Shown here piece after piece: positions 1 through 8,227 of a stretch of 64,000 nucleotides of DNA (position 1 is its first letter; every line of letters starts with the position of its first letter). Made by a program: the position numbers and the translations under genes. Source of the DNA: a bacterium (GTDB lineage: Bacteria > Planctomycetota > Planctomycetia > Pirellulales > Pirellulaceae); NCBI GenBank assembly GCA_030430075.1, contig JAUIGN010000003.1, positions 186,001-250,000 of the forward strand, given 5' to 3'. The notes under the pieces are model-generated. The model saw nothing but the letters and a program-made list of their open reading frames with translations, had not been told where the DNA came from and did no database searches.

Positions 1-458
1 ACGGTTCGGTGCTCTCCGGCAACATGATCGAAGAGTGTGCCGGTACGGCGATCACCTTGGATCGCGACTGCTATGGCACGACGATCAGCGCGAATGTCAT
101 CGCGCACAACGGAGCGGGCGTCGACCTCCGCGACGCACACGGTTGTGCCGTCAGCGCCAATACGTTCACGATCATGAAGAAGGACGCCTTGCGGATCGGA
201 CCGCAGAGCGGCCGCATAACGGTTACGGGAAACAACTTCTCCAACAGCTTCCTGGGTGACGGAAAAGTCAAACGTCGCGAAGGTGACCGGGAGGCGGGGG
301 GCCTCGTGTTGGAAGCAACGCGGGACATTACGGTGGTGGGCAACCTGTTCTCCGGTCTCCGTCCCAAGGCGATCGAACTGCGCGGCAAAAAGAGTACTGG
401 TGTTGTTTTTGCCAACAACGTGATCGTCGACGGCGAAAGCGACTTGAAGAACGAATGA
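1..458 (+). CDS. Right-handed beta-helix protein, C-terminal fragment
   Basis: The frame is open at the left edge of the window, so the gene starts outside it and only about 150 C-terminal residues are visible. They contain repeated short units of the form GNxI/F followed by a hydrophobic strand (GNMIEE, ANVIAH, ANTFTI, GNNFSN, GNLFSG, NNVIVD). This is the signature of parallel beta-helix (PbH1/NosD-like) proteins. Such folds are usual in secreted polysaccharide-binding or polysaccharide-cleaving proteins, but no catalytic residues can be assigned from this part. The end is charged (SDLKNE). The next gene converges on it 24 bases away. Confidence 0.7.
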   Translation, partial: GSVLSGNMIEECAGTAITLDRDCYGTTISANVIAHNGAGVDLRDAHGCAVSANTFTIMKKDALRIGPQSGRITVTGNNFSNSFLGDGKVKRREGDREAGGLVLEATRDITVVGNLFSGLRPKAIELRGKKSTGVVFANNVIVDGESDLKNE

Positions 459-482
459 ACGCCGGGCGGCCGGTTCGCCGCG

Positions 483-2393
483 TCAGGCGCCGGGTTGCGA
501 ATCCGTGTACACACGCACGTCGCAGATTCTGGCGTGATCCAATCCGTTCGTTCCGGTCACGGTCACGCGAATCGCGGCACACCGGGCCGCCGGTTCCAGC
601 GTGTGCCGGCGGAGCCGTTGATAGTTGCCTGCAACCTGAACCAGATCCAGCCAGCGGCCATCCACCAGGCCAGTAATCTGATAGTCGCGGACGGTTTCCG
701 GTTGCGGCTTCCCCCAGACCATCCGCGAGGTGTAACCGTCGTGATGGCTGAGCGTCAAATGGCGATGCAACCCGGTGTCAAACACCAGCCGCACCTCGGT
801 GATCGCGTGCGGTTCGTGCCACGCGAGTTCGAGCCACACGGGGATGCCGTCGGCGGGGTCCGACATCCATCGATGGCGTCCCGGTCGGCGGCGGTCGGGC
901 GGCGCGCCCCGTGCGCCATGGGTGCACCGCGTCTGGGCAGAAACCAGCTTGTCCGGCTCGGCACCTGACTGCCAGCTTGACGCCCTGATCTCGGCCAGCC
1001 CGGCCACGTCGCGGGGATCGTTGCGCGTGCCACCGATCAGGTAGGCATCGTCGGCCAGCAATTGCTGGCGGATCGCCTCCATCGCTTCCGGCTGCGCAGC
1101 CAGCTCGCTGGGGAGAAGCTTCGTGCCGACAGCAATCGCTGCCGCCGTCCCAACCCCCTGGCCAACCGCCGCGCAGGTCGCCATGACGCGCGTTGAAGAA
1201 AATGCCACGTGCGTGGCAGAAATGTTTCGTCCGGCGAACATCAAATTGTCGACGTCACGAGAGACGCATGCCCGCAGGGGGATGTCGTACAGCCATGGCA
1301 CATCATGCTGCCAGCACGGTTGTTCGTCGGGCGCATCGACGCCGGCAGGCGGATGCAGGTCGAGCGACCAGCCGCCGTAAGCAATCGCATCATGGAACGG
1401 GCGGGACCGAACCACGTCCTGTTCCGTCAGCACGTGTTGACCGACGAAACGGCGGCTTTCGCGCTTTCCCGGCAAAAACCCGATCCACTCCAAGGCCCAG
1501 CAGGCGGCATCCCAGGGATCATCGCCGTGGTCAGCGTCGGGCGGCCCGTTCTTGATGTGGTTCCAGATGCCCAACGTGATTGCCAACAGCTCATCGCGGA
1601 TCATCTCGTTGTCCTTGATGGTGTCCAGCCTCCCGCCCCACTCGGCCCACCAATAACCGTACTCGTGGGTCGGCCGTTCATCGCCGGGCGTGGCATACAG
1701 GCGCAGCCGCAATTCATCTCGGGAGAACGTCCGGACCCAGCCGGGGGCCACGAACGGCATCGGCCGATCATGCTTGCGCGCGGTCAACAGGATGGTGGAA
1801 CCGAGCTGACACGTATCCGCTACCTCGATCGCCAGCGATTCCTGCGTTTGTTCGCCACTTTCCCGGCCGCGCATAAACGAGGCTCCCGCCTCGACCCCCA
1901 ACCGGCCATCCCCGGTACAGTCGATGAACACGTGCGCATGAATCCGGAAGGCGTCTTCCGTGCTGGTACGCTCGGCGCCGGCCACCTCAATCAGGCGTGG
2001 ATTCGCCGGCTGCATCTCCACGCTGGTAACCGCCGTGTTGAGCAGGAGGTCCAGGTTGGGTTCACTCCGGCACTTGTCGTAGAGCAGTAGATCAAACATC
2101 GACGCGGAGCGCTGGGGATTCCGAACAGCCGCCTCGAGGCGCAGTTCTTCGATGATGCCCCCCTCGCGTGCCTCGGTGCAGAGCTGCTCACCGCGCTCCG
2201 ATCCCCCGATACCGTTGGCGCCGACCACGTGCATCCGCACTTCGCTCGACGCATTGCCGCCCAACACGGGCCGGTCCTGGCAGAGGATGACCCGCGCCCC
2301 GTTGCGGGCTGCGGCCAGGGCACAGGCCAGACCGGCCGGCCCCCCACCCGCGACCAGAACGTCACACGACAACTGATGCATTTCGACTGGCAT
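483..2393 (-). CDS. FAD-dependent oxidoreductase with C-terminal discoidin-like region
   Basis: A Rossmann FAD-binding motif (DVLVAGGGPAGLACALAAARNG) lies about 10 residues from the chosen ATG and is followed by the VLGGNASSEVRM segment typical of the FAD_oxidored (PF12831) family common in planctomycetes. A second conserved block, FIDCTGDGRLGVEAG, and a third, MFAGRNISATHVAFSSTRVM, belong to the same fold. The last 150 residues (from about SDPADGIPVWLEL) look like an F5/8 type C (discoidin) beta-sandwich, suggesting attachment to a carbohydrate-rich substrate. The frame stays open to a GTG at 2504 and an ATG at 2453. I prefer 2393 because AAGGA lies 12 bases upstream and the Rossmann motif is then N-terminal as usual. 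Substrate unknown. Confidence 0.75.
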   Translation of the reverse strand: MPVEMHQLSCDVLVAGGGPAGLACALAAARNGARVILCQDRPVLGGNASSEVRMHVVGANGIGGSERGEQLCTEAREGGIIEELRLEAAVRNPQRSASMFDLLLYDKCRSEPNLDLLLNTAVTSVEMQPANPRLIEVAGAERTSTEDAFRIHAHVFIDCTGDGRLGVEAGASFMRGRESGEQTQESLAIEVADTCQLGSTILLTARKHDRPMPFVAPGWVRTFSRDELRLRLYATPGDERPTHEYGYWWAEWGGRLDTIKDNEMIRDELLAITLGIWNHIKNGPPDADHGDDPWDAACWALEWIGFLPGKRESRRFVGQHVLTEQDVVRSRPFHDAIAYGGWSLDLHPPAGVDAPDEQPCWQHDVPWLYDIPLRACVSRDVDNLMFAGRNISATHVAFSSTRVMATCAAVGQGVGTAAAIAVGTKLLPSELAAQPEAMEAIRQQLLADDAYLIGGTRNDPRDVAGLAEIRASSWQSGAEPDKLVSAQTRCTHGARGAPPDRRRPGRHRWMSDPADGIPVWLELAWHEPHAITEVRLVFDTGLHRHLTLSHHDGYTSRMVWGKPQPETVRDYQITGLVDGRWLDLVQVAGNYQRLRRHTLEPAARCAAIRVTVTGTNGLDHARICDVRVYTDSQPGA

Positions 2394-2528
2394 CGCGTTC
2401 CAGAGTCCTTCGAGTTGTCGTGGTGAGCAGACGCGCCAGACTGGATCACGCATGAACGAACGACGATTCAGAGCCGGTCGCGGTGTCCGTCGATTGGAGT
2501 GCACGTCCCCTTGGCGCCGCGCATCACC

Positions 2529-2597
2529 GCCGGAATGCGTACGCGTCCGGTTTGCCCGGCGACCATCGGAACCGCGGCGAACGCCCCGCGGCTGATG
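2529..2597 (+). repeat. Dispersed two-part repeat, copy 1
   Basis: Sits in the gap between two leftward genes. The left part (2529-2554) matches 23 of 26 bases of 32428-32453. The right part (AACGCCC...GGCTGATG, 2580-2597) matches 16 of 18 bases of 32479-32496. The 25-base spacing between the parts is identical in both copies. A third copy lies on the opposite strand at 40205-40275. Confidence 0.75.
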
Positions 2598-2634
2598 AAT
2601 GCTCCAGGCTGCAGTTCGCTGCCCGCACGAACCG

Positions 2635-3690
2635 CTACCGCCTACCGGCGCCCGTGGTCTTGGTCTGAATACGACAAAGGTACATATCCGAGGTCAGGTA
2701 GAGCACGCTCCCGTCGTTGCCCCAGCCGACGTTGGCAATCCGTTCCCCCGTCACGATGCGGCCCAACAGCTTACCCGCCGGCGAAAGCACCAAGACACCA
2801 CCCGGTCCGGTCGCGAAGACGTTGCCGTGCACGTCGACCTTGAGCCCGTCTCCGCCGCCGCGCGGGATCCGATCATCGCTCGAGGCGTCAAAGAAGGTCC
2901 GCGGCGTCCCCAGGTTTCCATCTGCCTGCACCGGAAACGCACGCCAACGCGGGTCGCGTCCGTCACTATTGGCAACGTACAAGGTCTTTTCGTCTGGTGA
3001 GAAGCCAATCCCGTTAGGTCGCGACATCTCCTTGGATTGCAACGTGACGGTGCCGTCGGGTTGCCATCGGTAGACGCCGCAGAAGTCCAATTCGCGTAGC
3101 GGATCATTTTCCCGCTGGGGAAGCCCGTAGATCGGATCCGTAAAGTAAATGTCCCCATCGCTGTGGATCGCCAGGTCGTTTGGACTATTGAACCGTTTGC
3201 CCTCCCAGCGATCGGCAAGCGTCACCTTACCGCCTCCTTTAGTGAGCCGTGAGATGCGGCGGTCGCCATGTTCGCAAGATACCAGTCTCCCCAGGGCGTC
3301 CAGCGCCAGACCATTGCTGCCCGGTTCACGCCCGTAGTCGGCGACTCCCGTGTACCCCGCCGGTTTCATGTAGACGGACACGCCGACCCCTTCCTGCCAT
3401 TTCATCACCGCATTGTGCGGGATGTCCGAGAACAGAACGTAACCTCCTTGGGGATTCCCTTCTTCCGGAACCCAGACCGGCCCTTCGGCCCAATCGAATC
3501 CGCCGCACAACACTTCGATTGTGGCGTCCTCGGCGATCAGCGCATCCAGCGCAGAATCGAATCGGTCCACGTGCCCGATGTGGGGAAAGTTGGTCGTGTT
3601 CTGCCCAACTACGACCTGGGATGCCGAGCCAATCAGCAGGAGCGGCAGCAACAGCGGGACGGCGAGCTTGCCGGGTGACATGAGACGCAT
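2635..3690 (-). CDS. SMP-30/gluconolactonase/LRE family protein, secreted
   Basis: A six-bladed beta-propeller of the SMP-30/gluconolactonase family. Supporting motifs are CGGFDWAEGPVW near the N-terminus (the metal-binding Glu in AEGPVW), DALGRLVSCEHGDRRI, RFNSPNDLAI (the Asn-Asp ligand region) and SRPNGIGFSPDEKTLYVANS. It probably hydrolyses a sugar lactone in the periplasm. I chose the ATG at 3690, not the longer frame from 3801, because GGAGG precedes it by 10 bases and the longer form would overlap the next gene. The N-terminus is then a signal peptide (LLLPLLLIGSAS). About 351 residues, usual for the family. Confidence 0.85.
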   Translation of the reverse strand: MRLMSPGKLAVPLLLPLLLIGSASQVVVGQNTTNFPHIGHVDRFDSALDALIAEDATIEVLCGGFDWAEGPVWVPEEGNPQGGYVLFSDIPHNAVMKWQEGVGVSVYMKPAGYTGVADYGREPGSNGLALDALGRLVSCEHGDRRISRLTKGGGKVTLADRWEGKRFNSPNDLAIHSDGDIYFTDPIYGLPQRENDPLRELDFCGVYRWQPDGTVTLQSKEMSRPNGIGFSPDEKTLYVANSDGRDPRWRAFPVQADGNLGTPRTFFDASSDDRIPRGGGDGLKVDVHGNVFATGPGGVLVLSPAGKLLGRIVTGERIANVGWGNDGSVLYLTSDMYLCRIQTKTTGAGRR

Positions 3691-3769
3691 TGTACGGAGA
3701 CCTCCCAACGTAGTATCTGGACACAAATCAAACTGCGGCATGGGGAGACGGCGAATTCCATCACGACGA

Positions 3770-5266
3770 TCACGCCAGGATACCATCCACGACCTTCCCA
3801 TGAACGTCGGTCAGGCGATACTGGCGTCCCTGGTAACGAAAGGTCAGCCGAGTGTGGTCGATGCCGCAGAGATGCAAGAGCGTGGCCTGCATGTCGTGGA
3901 CGTGGACGGGATTCTCGGTGATGTTCCAACCAAACTCGTCGGTCGCACCGTGAACCGATCCCGGTTTCACGCCGCCGCCGGCCAACCACCACGAAAACGC
4001 GCGACCGAAATGATCCCGTCCCTTGGGGCTGGCCGGGTCCCCCTGGCCGAACGGCGTTCGACCAAACTCACCACCCCAAACCACCAGCGTATCGTCCAGC
4101 ATGCCGCGTTCTTTAAGATCTTGCACGAGTGCTGCGGAGGGCCCTTCGGTATCGACACACTGTTGCTCCAGTTGCGTGAACAGGTTGCCGTGTTGATCCC
4201 AGCCTGAATGCATCAGTTGGACGAAGCGAACACCCCGTTCGAGCAACCGCCGCGCCACCAGGCAGTTGTTGGCATAGGTCCCTTTCTTGAGGGCGTCGGG
4301 GCCGTACCGATCGATGGTCGCCGAGGTCTCCTGGGAGAAATCGATCAGGTCCGGGACACTCGTCTGCATCCGGAACGCCATCTCGTACTGGGCAATCCGC
4401 GTATCGATCTCCGGATCCGCGTAGTCGGCCAGATGATCTGCATTCAGGGCGGCCAGGTCATCCAGCAACGCTCGTCGGGCCGCGGTGCTGACTCCGGGTG
4501 GATTGGTCAAGTACGGAACCAGGTCGCCCGTATTACGAAACCGCACGCCCTGGAAACGGCTGGGAAGAAATCCGCTGCCCCAGTAATAGTCAAAGAACAA
4601 CTGCCCGCACGTCTTCCCCTTGTCACTGGACGTCATGACTACGAACGTCGGCAGTTCGTCCGTCTCGCTTCCCAGTCCATAGGAAAGCCATGCCCCCATG
4701 CTGGGCCGACCGGGGACCTGCGAACCGGTCAGGAAGAACGTGACCCCCGGCGCATGGTTGACGGCCTCGGTATGCATGCTGCGAACCAGGCAAATGTCGT
4801 CAGCCAGGCTGCCGATGTGCGGCAACATCTGGCTCATTCTGGTGCCGCATTTCCCATACGCCTGGTGTGGCTTGATGGCGGGGACGCAGGGCCATTTCGA
4901 GTAATTCGAAGACATCGTCGAGAGCCGTGTCGTGCCGCGCACGGAATCCGGAATGTCCTTGCCGGCAAGTTTCCTGAGGGCCGGCTTATCGTCAAACAGA
5001 TCGACGTGCGACGGACCACCGCCCTGCCAGAAGACGATCACCCGCTTGGCCTGCGGGGAAAAATGAGGCAGCCCGGGTAACCCCGGTGCACCTCGTGTGC
5101 CTCCCCTGCCCTCACCGCCGGGCCGTTGACCTGCCTCGCTGCCCCACGACAGGCCGGTTGGCAACAGCGAGGCCAGGGCCGCCGTCCCCACACCACTGGC
5201 CGTGGAACCGAAGAATTGTCGCCGGGTAACGCGATGGGTGTTTTCACGTTGGAGTTCGTCGAGCAT
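3770..5266 (-). CDS. DUF1501 domain protein (sulfatase-like), Tat-exported
   Basis: A planctomycete DUF1501 protein of about 498 residues. The N-terminus carries a twin-arginine signal (TRRQFFGSTASGVGTAALAS), so it should be exported folded by the Tat system. The mature part opens with KRVIVFWQGGGPSHVDLFDDKP and continues with the family blocks FVQLMHSGWDQHGNL and VVWGGEFGRTPFGQ, which resemble the metal site of alkaline-phosphatase/sulfatase folds. The gene directly upstream is the DUF1549/DUF1553 protein. The two are paired throughout the phylum and presumably translated from one message. A GTG at 5287, 2 bases after the upstream stop, is an alternative start. The reaction catalysed is not established. 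Confidence 0.9.
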   Translation of the reverse strand: MLDELQRENTHRVTRRQFFGSTASGVGTAALASLLPTGLSWGSEAGQRPGGEGRGGTRGAPGLPGLPHFSPQAKRVIVFWQGGGPSHVDLFDDKPALRKLAGKDIPDSVRGTTRLSTMSSNYSKWPCVPAIKPHQAYGKCGTRMSQMLPHIGSLADDICLVRSMHTEAVNHAPGVTFFLTGSQVPGRPSMGAWLSYGLGSETDELPTFVVMTSSDKGKTCGQLFFDYYWGSGFLPSRFQGVRFRNTGDLVPYLTNPPGVSTAARRALLDDLAALNADHLADYADPEIDTRIAQYEMAFRMQTSVPDLIDFSQETSATIDRYGPDALKKGTYANNCLVARRLLERGVRFVQLMHSGWDQHGNLFTQLEQQCVDTEGPSAALVQDLKERGMLDDTLVVWGGEFGRTPFGQGDPASPKGRDHFGRAFSWWLAGGGVKPGSVHGATDEFGWNITENPVHVHDMQATLLHLCGIDHTRLTFRYQGRQYRLTDVHGKVVDGILA

Positions 5267-5289
5267 GCCGGTATGTCCCAAGTTCACGG

Positions 5290-7836
5290 TTATTCTCGGG
5301 TGAGTGCTTCATCCAGGTTGAGAATTCCCAAACAGACGGCGGTCATCGCCGCGTGTTCCGGGGCCGCCAGCGACGTGTCGCGTGGTGCGGCCCCCACGCT
5401 CAAGAGCGCCTCCGCTGCCTGGTGATCCTCGCGATAAATGGCGGCCTGTTTCTCGAAGGCCCGGCGCAGATGGACCAGGTCCCGCTCGCCGGGCAAGCGG
5501 CAGACGACGCGTTGGAAGGCAAGCGACAACTGGGCATCGCGAGTGTCCGCGGCCAGCAAACAGCGCTCCGCCAATTCGCGGGCAGCTTCCACCCAGGTGG
5601 GATCGTTGAGCGTTGTCAGGGCGTGAAGCGGCGTGCTGGTGGTGGCCAGGCGGACGCGACACGTCTGCCGGTTGGCGGCGTCGAACATATTTGCCGGCGC
5701 GACGGTCCGGCGCCAGAACGTGTACAGACTTCGCCGATACAGATCCTCACCCGACGAAGCGGGATAGGTGAAGTCGCGTTCCTTGGTGATCGCCAGTGCT
5801 TCCCAGACATCGCTGGGTTGATAGGGATAGACGGGGTTGCCACCAATCGTCAACTGCAGGGTTCCGGCGGATGCCAACGCCCAATCCCGGAGGATCATGG
5901 AGGGCATCCGAAACCGGCCGGCACGTCCGTAAAGGCGATTCTCCGGATCTCGCTCGCGGTGCAACGGCGTCACGCGGCTCGATTGCCGATACGTGGCACT
6001 CATGACGATCAGGCGGTGCATCGCCTTCACGCTCCACTTGCGATGTTGAAACTCGGTCGCCAACCAGTCGAGCAAATCGCCGTGGGTCGGATAAGCGCTC
6101 TGCACGCCGAAGTCTTCCGCCGTCTTGATGATCCCCACACCGAAGAAATGCTGCCACATTCGATTGACCTGCACGCGCGCTGTGAGCGGATGCTCCGGCA
6201 TCATCAGCCACTGGGCCAGCCCGAGCCGATTCGGGGGTGCGTTGGCAGGCAGCGGAGGCAGAAACTCGGGCGTCGCGAAGGAGACCTTCTCCGTCGGCTT
6301 CAGGTATTCACCCCGATCCAGGATATGGGTATCACGAGGCTGGCTGTCGCTCATGATCATCACCCGCGGAATCTGATCACCTCGATACGCAGCCAACTGC
6401 CTCTCCAGGTCCGCGGGCCTGTTGAGCGCCGGCAGCTTGCCGGCCAGCGTGGGACGTACCTTGGCATCGAAGTGCTTCCGCAACTCGACCTCCAGCCGCT
6501 GCTGCTCGTCCTGCGTTCGTTCGTCCTTCGGCTTTTTGAGCAACCCCTGCAGGGGCTCCGGCAACCCGTCCGCATCGGCCGGCCGCCCGTCTGCGGCGAG
6601 CCCGCTGCGCCATCCTTCGAATGCCGCTTGGCCGGTGACTTTCGCCGCGGCGGCAGCCTCGCTGATTTGCGATTCGAGCTCCGCAATATGGGCTCGATTC
6701 GCTTCCGTCGGCAGTTCGAGAAACGGCGCCGCCACGCGAATCCGGGCCGACTGGCGCTGCGGACGGCCCGATTCCGGGACCCGGTTGAAAGCATCCAACA
6801 GGCTGTAATAGTCGCGCCGCGTGATTGGATCATACTTGTGGTCGTGGCATTGGGCGCAGGCCATCGTCAGTGCCAGCCAGGTCGTGGCGGTCGTGTCGAT
6901 CCGGTCGAACAGGTTGACAAACCGCTGCTCCTCGGGAATCGCTCCGCCCTCGCCGTTCAAGAGATGATTCCGATTGAACCCGCTGGCAATCTGCTGGTCG
7001 GTCGTCGCCGACGGGAGCAGGTCGCCGGCCAGTTGCCAGGTGGTGAATTGGTCGAACGGCAAATCATCGTTCAGCGCGCGGACCACCCAGTCACGCCAAA
7101 TCCACTGCCAGGTATCGCCGTCCTGCTGAAATCCGTTGCTATCGGCATAGCGGGCGGCATCCAACCAGGGCAGGGCCAACCGTTCGCCATACCGCGGACT
7201 GCTCAGCAATCGGTCAACCAGCTTCTCGTAGGCCCGCGGATCCGTGTCCGCCAAGAACCGCTCGACCTCGTCCGGGGCCGGGGGGAGGCCGGTCAAGTCG
7301 ATGGAGAGGCGCTTGATGAGCGTGGTTCGTTCCGCGGTCGGCGAGGGTTCGATTCCGTTTGCTGCGAGCTTGGCCAGGACAAAGCGATCGATCGGATTCC
7401 GTACCCACTCGTCGTCACCCACCGTCGGCTGGGGAGGTCGCCGTGGAGTCACAAACGCCCAATGGGATTCGTAGGCCGCACCGCCGGCAACCCACTGCCG
7501 GAGCCGCTCCTTCTGGGCACCCGAGAGAATTCGATTGGAATCCGGCGGCGGCATCATCAACTCGGGATCGTCCGACAAGATCCGCTCGATCATGGCGCTG
7601 CTGTCAGCGTCGTGCGGCACGATCGCGCCCATGTCAACCGCGACGTCCCGGACATCCAATCGCAAATCGGCCTGCCGCTTGTTGCCGTCTTGACCGTGGC
7701 AGTAGAAGCAATTCTCGGCAAGGATCGGACGAATGTCTCGGTTAAAGTTGATCTCCTGGTTCGCCGTCGCACGGTTCGGCAACGCCAGACCGGCGAGCAA
7801 CAGGCCTGCAAGGCAGCGCATCCAACGTGGGGTCAT
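5290..7836 (-). CDS. DUF1549/DUF1553 protein with planctomycete cytochrome c (PSCyt1) domain
   Basis: About 848 residues with a signal peptide (LAGLLLAGLALPNRATA). A haem-binding CFYCH motif lies at residues 43-47 inside INFNRDIRPILAENCFYCHG, the PSCyt1 domain. It is followed by DUF1549 (PIDRFVLAKLAANGIEP, RLSIDLTGLPP, LPWLDAARYADSNG) and DUF1553 (PLTARVQVNRMWQHFFG, THGDLLDWLATEF, WSVKAMHRLIVMSATYRQSS). This architecture is nearly exclusive to Planctomycetes and related phyla. The role is unproven, although a periplasmic redox or polysaccharide-degradation link has been proposed. The start at 7836 gives a proper signal peptide; the frame stays open to 7956. Confidence 0.93.
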   Translation of the reverse strand: MTPRWMRCLAGLLLAGLALPNRATANQEINFNRDIRPILAENCFYCHGQDGNKRQADLRLDVRDVAVDMGAIVPHDADSSAMIERILSDDPELMMPPPDSNRILSGAQKERLRQWVAGGAAYESHWAFVTPRRPPQPTVGDDEWVRNPIDRFVLAKLAANGIEPSPTAERTTLIKRLSIDLTGLPPAPDEVERFLADTDPRAYEKLVDRLLSSPRYGERLALPWLDAARYADSNGFQQDGDTWQWIWRDWVVRALNDDLPFDQFTTWQLAGDLLPSATTDQQIASGFNRNHLLNGEGGAIPEEQRFVNLFDRIDTTATTWLALTMACAQCHDHKYDPITRRDYYSLLDAFNRVPESGRPQRQSARIRVAAPFLELPTEANRAHIAELESQISEAAAAAKVTGQAAFEGWRSGLAADGRPADADGLPEPLQGLLKKPKDERTQDEQQRLEVELRKHFDAKVRPTLAGKLPALNRPADLERQLAAYRGDQIPRVMIMSDSQPRDTHILDRGEYLKPTEKVSFATPEFLPPLPANAPPNRLGLAQWLMMPEHPLTARVQVNRMWQHFFGVGIIKTAEDFGVQSAYPTHGDLLDWLATEFQHRKWSVKAMHRLIVMSATYRQSSRVTPLHRERDPENRLYGRAGRFRMPSMILRDWALASAGTLQLTIGGNPVYPYQPSDVWEALAITKERDFTYPASSGEDLYRRSLYTFWRRTVAPANMFDAANRQTCRVRLATTSTPLHALTTLNDPTWVEAARELAERCLLAADTRDAQLSLAFQRVVCRLPGERDLVHLRRAFEKQAAIYREDHQAAEALLSVGAAPRDTSLAAPEHAAMTAVCLGILNLDEALTRE

Positions 7837-8227
7837 CGCAACAGCTCGAGCTTTCGATTCAAAGACACCTGCGAGGCCGCCGCTCCGGCAGGCAGGAATT
7901 GGCCGTCGGCAGCCGGGCACGGGAAGCCGCCTGGCACCTGCAGCGCACACCTTCATTGTAAACAGGACGCCTCAACGGGGCACCCGCACAGACCGGCGAA
8001 TTGTGATCAAGTCGGTGACAGTCAGCATGACGCACCCCGACAAAGTCGAATCTGGCATCTCACGCCGTCAAGCGTCCCACGCTACGCACCTGGTGCCCGG
8101 CGCGTGGACAAGCGACGGCCCACACCACATACTCAATTCCCTTCACCGGATCGGCCGAATCCGAACAGGTTGCGGGCGGGCGGCCCGGCAGCAGGACAAC
8201 ATACCTGACCCCGTCGAGGCTTCTCTC
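7837..8227. other. Divergent intergenic region, 391 bp
   Basis: Separates the leftward DUF1553 gene from the rightward beta-lactamase/VanX gene, so it must hold both promoters. On the minus strand TTTACAATG (-10-like TACAAT) lies near 7960, but no convincing -35 sits at the right spacing. GAGG stands 8 bases before the rightward ATG at 8228. No further gene or clear repeat is seen. Confidence 0.4.

Noticed and set aside
5353-8208. 951-codon open frame on the plus strand
   Set aside because: Lies opposite the DUF1549/DUF1553 gene, whose motifs are unmistakable; the plus frame is a GC-rich shadow with no domain.
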